Assembly: GCA_964355675.1 (NCBI GenBank)
Contig: CAYHEC010000001.1
Location: forward strand, 168,333-232,332
Length of the DNA: 64,000 nt
Direction of reading: 5' to 3'
From: CAMBDS01 sp964355675
Lineage (GTDB): Bacteria > Electryoneota > AABM5-125-24 > Hatepunaeales > Hatepunaeaceae
The translations under genes and the position numbers were made by a program. Below are positions 53,305 through 61,900 of the stretch, in pieces. The notes under the pieces are model-generated. The model did no database searches. It saw only the letters and a list, made by a program, of their open reading frames with translations, and was not told the origin of the DNA. Each line of letters starts with the position of its first letter. Within the stretch, counting starts at the first letter, position 1.

Positions 53305-54870
53305 ATGCTTCCCGAATTTCGTAATGAACCGTTTACAGACTTCTCACGCCCCGAAAATCGCACCGCGATGGAAGCGGCGCTTGTGAAAGTCAAATCAGAA
53401 TTAGGCAGAAAATATCCGGTCGTTGTAGGCGGTGAAAAAATCTTCACCGACGATACATTCGATTCGATCAATCCGGGACGCACCTCAGAATTGATCGGCA
53501 CATTCTCCAAAGGTAGTAAGGAAATGGCGCTGAAAGCCGTCGAAACTGCCGCCAAAACGTTTGAGACGTGGCGATTCGTCTCCCCTGATGAGCGCGCCCG
53601 CTATCTATTGAAAGCCGCCGCAATAATCCGTCGCCGCAAATTTGAATTTGCCGCAGTGATGGTCTATGAGGTTTCCAAGTCCTGGGCCGAGGCTGACGGT
53701 GACGTCGCCGAGACAATCGACTTCCTTGAGTTTTATGCCCGCGAGATGATGCGGCTCGGTTCCCCGCAACCGGTCACGAGCTATCCCGGTGAAGAAAATG
53801 AACTTTACTACATTGCTCTGGGAGTTTGTGCCGTCATCCCGCCGTGGAATTTCCCTTGCGCGATCATGGCGGGAATGACTTCGGCGGCGATTGTCGCTGG
53901 CAACACCGTCGTTCTTAAACCCGCTTCGACTTCGCCCTATATTGCCTGGAAGTTCTTCGAGGTGATGGAGGAGGTCTCCCTCCCCGCCGGCGTGCTGAAC
54001 TTTCTCCCCGGATCGGGCGGAGTTATCGGTGATACGATTGTCGATCACCCCAAGACCCGCCTGATAGCCTTCACCGGGTCGAAGGAAATTGGCTTGCGAA
54101 TCCAAGAACGCGCCGCAAAGCTCAATCCCGGGCAGATCTGGATCAAGCGGACGATCCTTGAGATGGGCGGTAAGGACTTCATCCTTGTCGATGAGGATGC
54201 TGATGTCGAGGCGGCCGCGGAGGGCATCGTGACAGCCGCATTCGGCTTTCAGGGACAGAAATGCTCGGCATGCAGTCGGGCGATCATCCACGAGACAGTC
54301 TATGACGCAGTTTTGGAAAGAATTGTAGCCCGGACGAAGACTCTGAAAGTAGGCTATCCGGAAGAATTCGGCGTGAACATGGGCGCGGTGATCGATAAGA
54401 GCGCTCACAAGAACATCCTCAACTACATCGAATCTGGTAAGAAAGACGGACGGTGTGTTGCTGGAGCCGGTATCGCGGGAGTCCCTGCCCGCGCACCAAC
54501 AGATGGCTACTACATCGAGCCGACGGTCATTGCCGATGTCCCCCCCACCGCCAAGATCGCCTGCGAGGAGATATTCGGACCGGTGCTTGCGGTCATCAAG
54601 TGCAAGGATTTCGACGAGGGAATCGCCATCGCTAACGGAACGGAATATGGCTTGACCGGAGCACTCTACAGCCGCAACCGGACGCACATCGAGCGAGGGC
54701 GCAGGGAGCTTCATTGCGGGAATCTCTACCTGAACCGCAAATGCACCGGCGCTCTGGTCGGAGTTCAGCCGTTCGGCGGGTTCAACATGTCGGGAACGGA
54801 CTCGAAGGCTGGCGGGCGGGATTACCTGCTGTTGTTCACGCAAGCGAAGTCGGTGTCGGAGAGGTTTTAG
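53305..54870 (+). CDS. pruA: L-glutamate gamma-semialdehyde (P5C) dehydrogenase
   Basis: A 521-residue NAD(P)+-dependent aldehyde dehydrogenase of the RocA/PutA-C type. It oxidises glutamate semialdehyde to glutamate in proline or arginine catabolism. It has the NAD-site segment PPWNFPCAIMAGM, catalytic Glu in LEMGGKDF, nucleophile Cys in QGQKCSACSR, EEIFGPVLAV, and a C-terminal YLNRKCTGALVGVQPFGGFNMSGTDSKAGG characteristic of P5C dehydrogenases. The ATG follows GAGG by five bases. No proline dehydrogenase gene is adjacent. Confidence 0.93.
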   Translation: MLPEFRNEPFTDFSRPENRTAMEAALVKVKSELGRKYPVVVGGEKIFTDDTFDSINPGRTSELIGTFSKGSKEMALKAVETAAKTFETWRFVSPDERARYLLKAAAIIRRRKFEFAAVMVYEVSKSWAEADGDVAETIDFLEFYAREMMRLGSPQPVTSYPGEENELYYIALGVCAVIPPWNFPCAIMAGMTSAAIVAGNTVVLKPASTSPYIAWKFFEVMEEVSLPAGVLNFLPGSGGVIGDTIVDHPKTRLIAFTGSKEIGLRIQERAAKLNPGQIWIKRTILEMGGKDFILVDEDADVEAAAEGIVTAAFGFQGQKCSACSRAIIHETVYDAVLERIVARTKTLKVGYPEEFGVNMGAVIDKSAHKNILNYIESGKKDGRCVAGAGIAGVPARAPTDGYYIEPTVIADVPPTAKIACEEIFGPVLAVIKCKDFDEGIAIANGTEYGLTGALYSRNRTHIERGRRELHCGNLYLNRKCTGALVGVQPFGGFNMSGTDSKAGGRDYLLLFTQAKSVSERF

Positions 54871-54871
54871 G

Positions 54872-54934
54872 GGGCGCGTAGGTTAAGCGTCTCGCTTGAC
54901 ACAACTGTAGGGGCGCATCGCGATGCGCCTCTAC
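54872..54934. repeat. palindromic element with leader (GTAGGGGCGCATC arms)
   Basis: A 28-nt palindrome with one mismatch (54907-54934, core GCGATCGC-like CATCGCGATG) is preceded by a leader TTAAGCGTCTCGCTTGACAC that itself holds the hairpin AAGCG-N3-CGCTT. The same leader plus palindrome arrangement recurs at 55.58-55.63 kb. It starts directly after the aldehyde dehydrogenase stop. Confidence 0.88.
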
Positions 54935-54985
54935 TACCAACTGCCCCCAAAGTAAATTACCTAAAGAGAATCAATAACTCCTTTC

Positions 54986-55333
54986 ATGACCGAAGATCAA
55001 AAGAGAAAATATCGCCAAATTGCCAAAGAAGGCTCTCTGGTAATCAGCAAACACGCTGAACAGAGAAGACGTTTGCGCAATATTACACGGATGGAAATCG
55101 AAGGTGCACCTCTTGAATTTCGTGTTGTTGAGGAGTATCCGGCTGCTTATCCCCATCCCGCTTTATTGTTATTAGGAATTGGAGTGGAGAAGGCATTCCA
55201 CATCGCGGTCGGATTTGATCTCAATAAGGAAGTAGTGTATATTATAACCGTATATTGGACCGACGAAGATCATTTCGAATCGGACTTTATCACTCGTAAA
55301 AGAAGAAGCAATGGCACGTCCAAAATTCCCTGA
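54986..55333 (+). CDS. DUF4258 toxin-like protein (MqsR-like pair)
   Basis: A 115-residue protein with VISKHAEQRRRLRNITRMEIEGA and VVYIITVYWTDEDHFESDFITRKR, the two ends of DUF4258. Together with the overlapping downstream YgiT-type zinc-finger gene it forms a layout like mqsRA toxin-antitoxin modules. The two overlap by 23 bp. It starts 52 bp after a palindromic element. Toxicity is inferred. Confidence 0.83.
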   Translation: MTEDQKRKYRQIAKEGSLVISKHAEQRRRLRNITRMEIEGAPLEFRVVEEYPAAYPHPALLLLGIGVEKAFHIAVGFDLNKEVVYIITVYWTDEDHFESDFITRKRRSNGTSKIP

Positions 55334-55580
55334 TGGGGCCGAATGCCCTCTCTGCCTTGGAACGATTCACAGCGGATCGACTGATTTTATGGTTGATTTG
55401 AAACCGGGCATCCTCATTGTTAAGGAAGTACCGGCTCGCATTTGTAGCCTGTGCGGCGAAGAATGGCTCGATATGGAAATTAGCGACACCCTCGACAAAC
55501 TGGTTGCCAAAATGCGAGAGCGGGGAGCACATCTCGAAATTATTCCTTATCCGACGGGAAAATTGGCAGAGGTTGCATAG
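55311..55580 (+). CDS. YgiT-type zinc-finger antitoxin-like protein
   Basis: An 89-residue protein with two CxxC knuckles (ECPLCLG and RICSLCGEEWLD) and the middle segment FMVDLKPGILIVKEVPA, the YgiT/MqsA N-terminal domain. The C-terminal HTH of full MqsA is missing, as in most DUF4258-linked versions. Its TAG stop lies within the conserved leader of the palindromic element that follows. Confidence 0.88.
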   Translation: MARPKFPDGAECPLCLGTIHSGSTDFMVDLKPGILIVKEVPARICSLCGEEWLDMEISDTLDKLVAKMRERGAHLEIIPYPTGKLAEVA

Positions 55581-55633
55581 ATTAAACGTCTCGCATGACT
55601 CAACGGTAGGGGCGTATTGCAATACGCCCCTAC
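55581..55633. repeat. palindromic element with leader (GTAGGGGCGTATT arms)
   Basis: A perfect 28-nt palindrome (55606-55633, core TATTGCAATA) follows a leader TTAAACGTCTCGCATGACTC that matches the 54.88-kb copy at most positions. Core bases differ from that copy yet pair perfectly. It ends 36 bp before the next gene. Confidence 0.9.
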
Positions 55634-55668
55634 TTGCATTTTGGGGAAGGGTTTGCTATTTTAGGTAC

Positions 55669-57399
55669 ATGAAGAAATTAACATTGATATTTTCCATCTG
55701 CGCCATGCTTGCTCTGACGCCGTCAGAATCCTTCGGGCATCCCGATATCCTCTGGCATCGTAATCTGCCGGGTGGAGATTCTAATGGAATGGAAGTTATC
55801 CGAACGAGTGACGGAGGTTTTGTCTACACTGGAAGTGCCTATCCAAATGATCGCAACGATCCAGATTTCTATCTTTGTAAAACCGACTCTATGGGATTTA
55901 GAGAATGGGATCAGACCTATCGAGGATTTCCGAACGGTCGTGACCAAGGAGATGCAACGTATGCCATTCGGCAGTTGCCGAATGGAGATTTTTGTTTGGC
56001 GGGTGGCGGTGGCGGAGTAACCACAGGTACGGTGATCCGAACCAATTCGGAGGGTGAACTGATCTGGATGAGGTATCTCCCGCGAGACGAGGGATTTGGG
56101 ACAATCTGGGCTTGCGAGATAGCGAATGACGGGAATCTGGTTGTGACTGGCTACAGCAAGGCAGCCAAACTTGATATCGAAAGGGATGGGGAAATCATCT
56201 GGCAGCATGAGTATGGCGGCGATGGCTTGGAACGTTTGTACGCGATGGCAAAGTCGCCGGATAGTGGTTTCCTGTTAGTCGGCGATACAGACTCATTCGG
56301 AGCGGGCGGAAAAGACATGTATGTCGTCAGAATCGATGATGATGGCGAAGTGATATGGGAGCGGACTTTTGGCAGCCGTGTTGACGAAGGTTGTTCTGCA
56401 GTGTGCGCTACTCCTGAGGGTGGGTGGTGTTTGGCAGGCTGGAACAGGATTAGTTGGAATGAATCGTACCCTATAATGGTTTCGATTGATGACGAAGGCA
56501 ATGAACGATGGCGTAAAATTCGCAATGAAACCAATGGCGCACTATATTCTATAACTCTGACCGCTGATGAGGGTTTTGCCGCGCTTGGTAGGAGTGATTC
56601 TTCACACAGTTTTTATGGTCTTCGAGTCGATTCCCAAGGCGAAATTCTATGGGAGCACGGCTATTCGGAGTTTGAAAATAGCTTGGGGTATTGCATTCTG
56701 CAAATGAGCGATCGCAGCTACATTCTGGCTGGCAACGCTGGCGCTGCCTTGATTGTACGCACCGATCCTGATCCGTTCGAAACGCCTTACGAGTATGAAG
56801 TTGTCGATACAGAATACGATTTTGGCTTTATGCCGCTTGACACGGCGGCTGTCTGGAATCTCGGTATTGCCAATGTTGGTCGCCGCTCTGGAAGAGTTTT
56901 ATCTGCAAGGTTCACCCAAGGTGGAAATGTCTTTGCCTGCGCCATCGACACTACAGAGAGAGTCTTCCCCAATGACACACTTTGGCTGCCGGTATCCTTC
57001 CGTCCATTGGCTGAAAGCCTCTACATTGGCCGGTTGCGACTGACTATGGAAGGAGATACGACCTTCATGATTAGTCTTGTGGGGAGGGGAAGTTTGAACG
57101 TCGCGACCGAGGAAGAAGCTTTAATTCAGGATTTTAAGCTATCATCGGCTTATCCTAATCCATTCAATTCGACAACGACGATAAGGTTCGGGCTCGATAA
57201 ATCGGCCCCTACGAGGTTGGCGGTTTATGACACGCGAGGCAGGTTGGTTGCGGATTTGTGGACAGGCAGGGACGCCTATTCTCCTAAAGGAGAGCACAAG
57301 GTCGTATGGGACGCATCGGGGTTGCCGAGTGGAGTGTATCTGGTGAGGCTTGACTCGGATTCTCGCCATGCTGTTCGTAAATTGGTGTTGATGAAGTAG
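55669..57399 (+). CDS. secreted delta-60-like repeat protein with ASH and sorting domains
   Basis: A 576-residue exported protein. Signal peptide (KKLTLIFSICAMLALTPSESFG), then about seven repeats of GGFVYTG / WxRxxGGxGxE type to about residue 365. An ASPM/SPD-2/Hydin-like domain (VVDTEYDFGFMPLDTAAVWNLGIANVG...) covers about 370-470. The sorting domain is SAYPNPFNSTTTIRFGL to KLVLMK. It is a close architectural relative of the 22.5-24.3 kb protein. ATG at 55669; the frame upstream into the YgiT gene is spurious. Confidence 0.88.
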   Translation: MKKLTLIFSICAMLALTPSESFGHPDILWHRNLPGGDSNGMEVIRTSDGGFVYTGSAYPNDRNDPDFYLCKTDSMGFREWDQTYRGFPNGRDQGDATYAIRQLPNGDFCLAGGGGGVTTGTVIRTNSEGELIWMRYLPRDEGFGTIWACEIANDGNLVVTGYSKAAKLDIERDGEIIWQHEYGGDGLERLYAMAKSPDSGFLLVGDTDSFGAGGKDMYVVRIDDDGEVIWERTFGSRVDEGCSAVCATPEGGWCLAGWNRISWNESYPIMVSIDDEGNERWRKIRNETNGALYSITLTADEGFAALGRSDSSHSFYGLRVDSQGEILWEHGYSEFENSLGYCILQMSDRSYILAGNAGAALIVRTDPDPFETPYEYEVVDTEYDFGFMPLDTAAVWNLGIANVGRRSGRVLSARFTQGGNVFACAIDTTERVFPNDTLWLPVSFRPLAESLYIGRLRLTMEGDTTFMISLVGRGSLNVATEEEALIQDFKLSSAYPNPFNSTTTIRFGLDKSAPTRLAVYDTRGRLVADLWTGRDAYSPKGEHKVVWDASGLPSGVYLVRLDSDSRHAVRKLVLMK

Positions 57400-57402
57400 A
57401 AG

Positions 57403-57436
57403 TAATTAATAATTAATAATTAATAATTAATAATTT
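57403..57436. repeat. 7-bp tandem repeat AATTAAT type
   Basis: About five heptamers of AATTAATA phase, four bases after the stop of the repeat protein. The same heptamer as at 30269-30298. Confidence 0.85.
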
Positions 57437-57468
57437 AGGATGAATCCGGCTTACGCCAGAATGAAGTG

Positions 57469-57493
57469 GCGGGTTCGGAGCCCCGCCGTACCG
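57469..57493 (+). repeat. solo REP copy of the RAYT-associated family
   Basis: GCGGGTTCGGAGCCCCGC followed by CGTACCG: one mismatch in each half relative to the REPs around the RAYT gene at 29 kb. It is a lone copy with no inverted partner within 100 bp. Confidence 0.85.
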
Positions 57494-57494
57494 G

Positions 57495-57623
57495 AAACGC
57501 CTGTTTTAAGCCTCCTCCCGGTTATTTTATGCTTGATTTTATCATCGGTCACAAATCGATCACGCCCGTACCACTTGTCAGACAGGCGTTTTCGGCATTC
57601 GGTGACTCAGTGATCGATTTTTT
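57495..57623 (+). ncRNA. possible structured leader with pseudoknot topology
   Basis: Two perfect, interleaved inverted repeats: AAACGCCTGT (57495-57504) with ACAGGCGTTT (57582-57591), and AAATCGATCAC (57553-57563) with GTGATCGATTT (57610-57620). A run of six T (57618-57623) closes the second stem as in a terminator. It lies 33 bp before the aminotransferase. No known riboswitch class was recognised; it could also be remnant inverted repeats of a mobile element. Confidence 0.35.
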
Positions 57624-57655
57624 ACCCCCTTGTATACAGGAATGGAAACTAACTT

Positions 57656-58873
57656 TTGCCAAAACCTAACAACACTCCCCGCACCAGACTCCCCCTTACC
57701 GTCTGGAGCAAGATCGAAGCCGAAGCCAATGCCCGCGCCGCACTCGGCCAGCACGTCTTCGCCATCCATATCGGCGATACCCATCTCCCCTTCCCCAAGG
57801 AACTCACAGAGCCCATCCATGACGAGGAGCATCTCTTTGCTTCCCGACTCAACATCTACTCCGACACTTATGGTGAAAAACCGCTCCGCGAACTTATCGC
57901 TCGAAAAGCCTTGCTCCGCAACCTCCTCCCCGTCGAAGGCATCGAAAATGTCCAGGTCACCAGCGGAGCGACTTCCGGCTTGCAGGCGGCCTTTTCACGA
58001 TTACTGGATCCGGGGGCGGAAGTGCTCGTGCCAGCTCCTTACTGGTCGATCCTCAGGCAGGTCGCCGATCAAGCAAGGGTGAAGTTGGTGGAAGCGCCGT
58101 TTTTTGACAAGATGGCGCAAACCTTCAGTAGTGCCGATTTAAATCGGCACTACTGCGTGGAACCCGGCTTCGATCCGGCGGAAATCCTCGAACCGTTCAT
58201 CACACCCAAAACGCAAGGCATCTACCTCAACACGCCCTCTAACCCGACCGGGATGTTGCTGGACAGAGGAATGCTCGAACGAATTGCAGAGTTTGCCCAT
58301 CGGCACGACTTGTGGGTTTTCTCCGACGAAGCTTACGAAGACTTCATCTGGGAAGGCGACAATCACGTCTCAATCGGCTCGTTGCCGGGGATGTTCGAGC
58401 GAACGGTTTCGATTTACACGTTCTCCAAATGCTTCGGCGTCTCGGGAATTCGGGTCGGATACGTCGTCGCCGAGCCTGCGGTCGTCTCGCAAATCAACCG
58501 GGGGATCGTCGGAGCATACTACCAACCGGGACGGCTGGGGCAACTCTTCGCATGGCGAGGCATTATGCGTTTCGAAGAGGCACTGCATGGCTTCCGGCAT
58601 GATTACGCACCGACCTGGCGTTGGGTTCGCGACCATTTGAAATGTGACTTCATGCCATCGGTGGGAGGATTTTACTTTTTCGTGAAGCTCCCGTCGGGTT
58701 GGGAAGGCCTTCCCCCTGAGTTAAAAATCGATAGAATGCTTGACAACGGGGTTGTTTTATCGCCCGGCGAGTACTTCGGGCACGACTATCGGGGTTGGGC
58801 AAGGCTTTGTTTCACAATTCTCCCTCCCGAACAAATCGAAGAATCTATTCACCGGTTGAATCAAATGTTCTGA
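57656..58873 (+). CDS. PLP-dependent class I/II aminotransferase
   Basis: A 405-residue fold-type I aminotransferase. TSGATSGLQAAF, PAPYWSIL, the NTPSNPTG Asn, FSDEAYEDF, and the PLP Lys in TFSKCFGVSGIRVGY are intact, as is the C-terminal Arg region GWARLCFTIL. Substrate unknown; the AspC-I subgroup (aromatic, Asp or kynurenine) is most likely. Start is TTG 57656. A 10-residue insert (SSADLNRHYC) before the small-domain hinge is encoded by a perfect 30-nt palindrome. Confidence 0.9.
   Translation: MPKPNNTPRTRLPLTVWSKIEAEANARAALGQHVFAIHIGDTHLPFPKELTEPIHDEEHLFASRLNIYSDTYGEKPLRELIARKALLRNLLPVEGIENVQVTSGATSGLQAAFSRLLDPGAEVLVPAPYWSILRQVADQARVKLVEAPFFDKMAQTFSSADLNRHYCVEPGFDPAEILEPFITPKTQGIYLNTPSNPTGMLLDRGMLERIAEFAHRHDLWVFSDEAYEDFIWEGDNHVSIGSLPGMFERTVSIYTFSKCFGVSGIRVGYVVAEPAVVSQINRGIVGAYYQPGRLGQLFAWRGIMRFEEALHGFRHDYAPTWRWVRDHLKCDFMPSVGGFYFFVKLPSGWEGLPPELKIDRMLDNGVVLSPGEYFGHDYRGWARLCFTILPPEQIEESIHRLNQMF
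58126..58155. repeat. perfect 30-nt in-frame palindrome in aminotransferase gene
   Basis: CAGTAGTGCCGATTT is followed by its exact reverse complement. Thirty bases add exactly ten codons, so the frame is kept. The added peptide has no counterpart between the FFD and EPGFDPAEIL segments of normal class I aminotransferases. Confidence 0.92.
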
Positions 58874-58989
58874 TATGAGCCGTATCACTTGTCAAGACGG
58901 CGGTGGTTTATTAACTTATAGAGTTATTGTCCACCGCTGTCCATTTTTGTACCGGACGGCAGTCAAAGAAAAAGAAGGCAGGAACGCTG

Positions 58990-61900
58990 ATGCGAATCTC
59001 TAACAACTTAATCACACTACTTGTCCCGGCTATGCTGTTTGCCGCTCCTTCAAGTGGACGGACAGACGTCCGCCCTACCGAGCAACAGACTGTGCCACTT
59101 TCTGCCACGATCTCAGTTGTCGATGCTTCGCCTACAAAGTTAACGGTCAAGTGCGACTTCGATCATTCGTGGCTGTCAAATGGCAGTGGGGCGGATAGCT
59201 ATCCGCCCCTCCAATCCTTGACGCGCTGGGTTCAAGTCTCCGGTGATGATCTTCCTGTGATTAACAACACCGAGTGCCTTTTCAGTAGCGCTTCGACCTC
59301 CTCAGCGGAAGCAGGGCGGACAGCTATCAGCCCCACCGACCTTGTTCAAATCGGCAATCCGATCACACAGCGAGGCGTACGATTAGTTCCCATTACTTTT
59401 AATTCATTTGCACCTGCCCAGCATGGTGAAGTAAGTCCCATTGAGTCGATCACGACTGAAATTTCGTTTCCTGATGACGATGCACAATCCAGACGGTTGA
59501 GACCAATTCTGGATGAAATGTGGGGGGAATTGATTCTTAACCGGGAATTACCTGCTCGTGATAGGGAGAATGAAACCTCGCAAGGCTTATATGTCTATGT
59601 CATTCCTGATAATATAAACGTCAGGAATACATTGAACCCGTTGATACAGTGGCGCCGTCAGCAGGGCTATACGACTCGCGAGATCAGTTGTCCAGAATGG
59701 GCGGATGCAGATTTTGTCTCCCAGCAATTACTCGATCTGGATACTCCAGAGACGCCGATTGACTTTATACTTCTCGCCGGAGATGTCACTGGAAATTTTC
59801 AAGTGCCCACTAATTTTCGTGGTATTGAGAGTGACTACTACTTTTCATTCCTCGATGGAAGCGACCGCATTCCGGATGCGGCAGTTGGCAGACTTTCCTA
59901 CAATACCATCGCTGAACTGGAGAGAATTGTTGCCAAGATTCTTAATTATGAACAGCGTCCCGATGTACAGGATCCGGGTTGGCTTCGCAGAGGCGCTATA
60001 TCAGCTGGTAGCAGTCAAAGTGGTTTTTCCACGATACTCGTAAGTCGTTGGCTTCGCAATCAATTCGTTCGTTCGGATTTCACGTCGGTAGATACCTTGT
60101 GGTACACCATGGGCGGACGAGTAGGCGATTTTATGGAAGAGGAATTCAATCGCGGCGTGGCTTACGTCAGTTACAGAGGCTGGACTGGACTTGAGGATTG
60201 GTCACCGATACAGGCAGGAGGGCTTCGTAATCACTACTTACCTACAACGATACTTCTGGCTTGTAATAGTGGTGATTATGCAGGACAACAGACTGGTTTT
60301 ACTGAGGCACTTCTGCGGGCTCCAGGTGGAGCGATAGCGGCGATTGGTGTGGCAGGCTCACAAAGCCGTATCAACTTCAATAACGTCATGCTCGCTTCAT
60401 TCTTCCGGGGGGTACTGGATGGTGGAGTCTATAGGGTGGGGTGGGCGCTTAACAGGGCACGAATCAACCTGATGGCGACCTATGGAACTCGCGAGAGTGA
60501 GTTAACAGTTGACCATTCGGCATGGACTAACTTGATGGGTGATCCGGCGACTGTGATTTGGCGGGGAATTCCTCAAGCTGTACGGATTACCGTACCTCAG
60601 CAGGTGGACTACGGGGTCGGAATGTTCCGGGTTACGGTCGTCAATGCCAGAACGAATCAACCGATTCCAAATGTTCGTGTAGGTTTTAATAAAACGAATG
60701 AAGCTACGAGCGCCGAATACACAGACAATCAGGGACAAGCAACAATCCATTTTGATAATCGTCGTCTTTCACCTGGCGCCGGCGTCGTGACCGTCTCGGG
60801 CGATATGGTTCTTCCATCCACGGCCCAGGTACAGATGACTCGCCCGAATCAGACCTTGACATTACAATCGCTTAGCATTACCGAAGACAATATGGCGCCG
60901 CACCAAGGTAATGGAAACGAAATCGCAGAGCCCAACGAAGTTATCGGCCTGACTCTTTCTCTGATGAACATCGGTACTCAGGTAATTCAAGCTCCAACCA
61001 ATTGCGAAATATCAACTGAATCGGATTATTGCGAAATTCGCGTCGCTGGATTTCAGATTGCACAAGCTATAAATCCCAATACCGCGGCACAAGCAATATT
61101 TCTGATTTCGCTCGGACCTGACTTTCCTGACCGGGAAAATATAGCCTTTACTCTTACAGCTCGAAATAATGAATCAGTTTGGACGTCAGAATTCGACATC
61201 AACGGTTGGGGTCCGCGATGGACAATTACTCAAATCGATCTTCCTAACCTGCCCTTTCCAAACGATGTGCCCTCTTTTGACATTTTTTTAAGAAATGACG
61301 GGAGCATAGATTTAGGCATAACTCAAGCTGAACTCATAAGCGATGATGATAATGCCGAGGTATTTGCCGGAATTGCCGAGTACGATTCTTTAAGTGTCGG
61401 TGAGATCGGATCGGTCGGTCGCGTTTACTCAGTCATTTTCGACGAAAGTGTCGAATATGGCTCTAAAATACCATTTCACCTCGATTTGACCTGCGAAGGT
61501 AATTACTCAGCAACTATCCCGCTTACGATCCAAATTGCCGCGCTTCCTCTAACCCATCCTTCCGGTCCAGACGCTTATGGTTATTATGCGATAGACCAAC
61601 AGGATTTCGGTTCGAATCTCAGGCCGAATTATCGTTGGGAAGAATTAAATCCTCGTCTGGGAGGCTCCGGACACAATACGGGTCTATTGGATCAGGGAGA
61701 AGATGACGACCAAAGCGTGGTACTTGATCTTCCTTTCACAGTCCAGTATTATGGTCGCGAGTACGATCAGATCACAGTCTGCACAAATGGCTGGGCGGCT
61801 TTCGGTAGTCAACCAGAATATGTTGACTTTCGAAGTCTGCCCATCGGATCGCCCCAAGGACCTCGAGCGCAACTGTGCCCGTGGTGGATGGATCTTTATC

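Noticed and set aside
53605..54843. A 412-codon minus-strand frame opposite the P5C dehydrogenase
   Set aside because: It is the mirror of a strongly conserved gene; long antisense frames arise from RNY-type codon bias. No Shine-Dalgarno or domain supports it.
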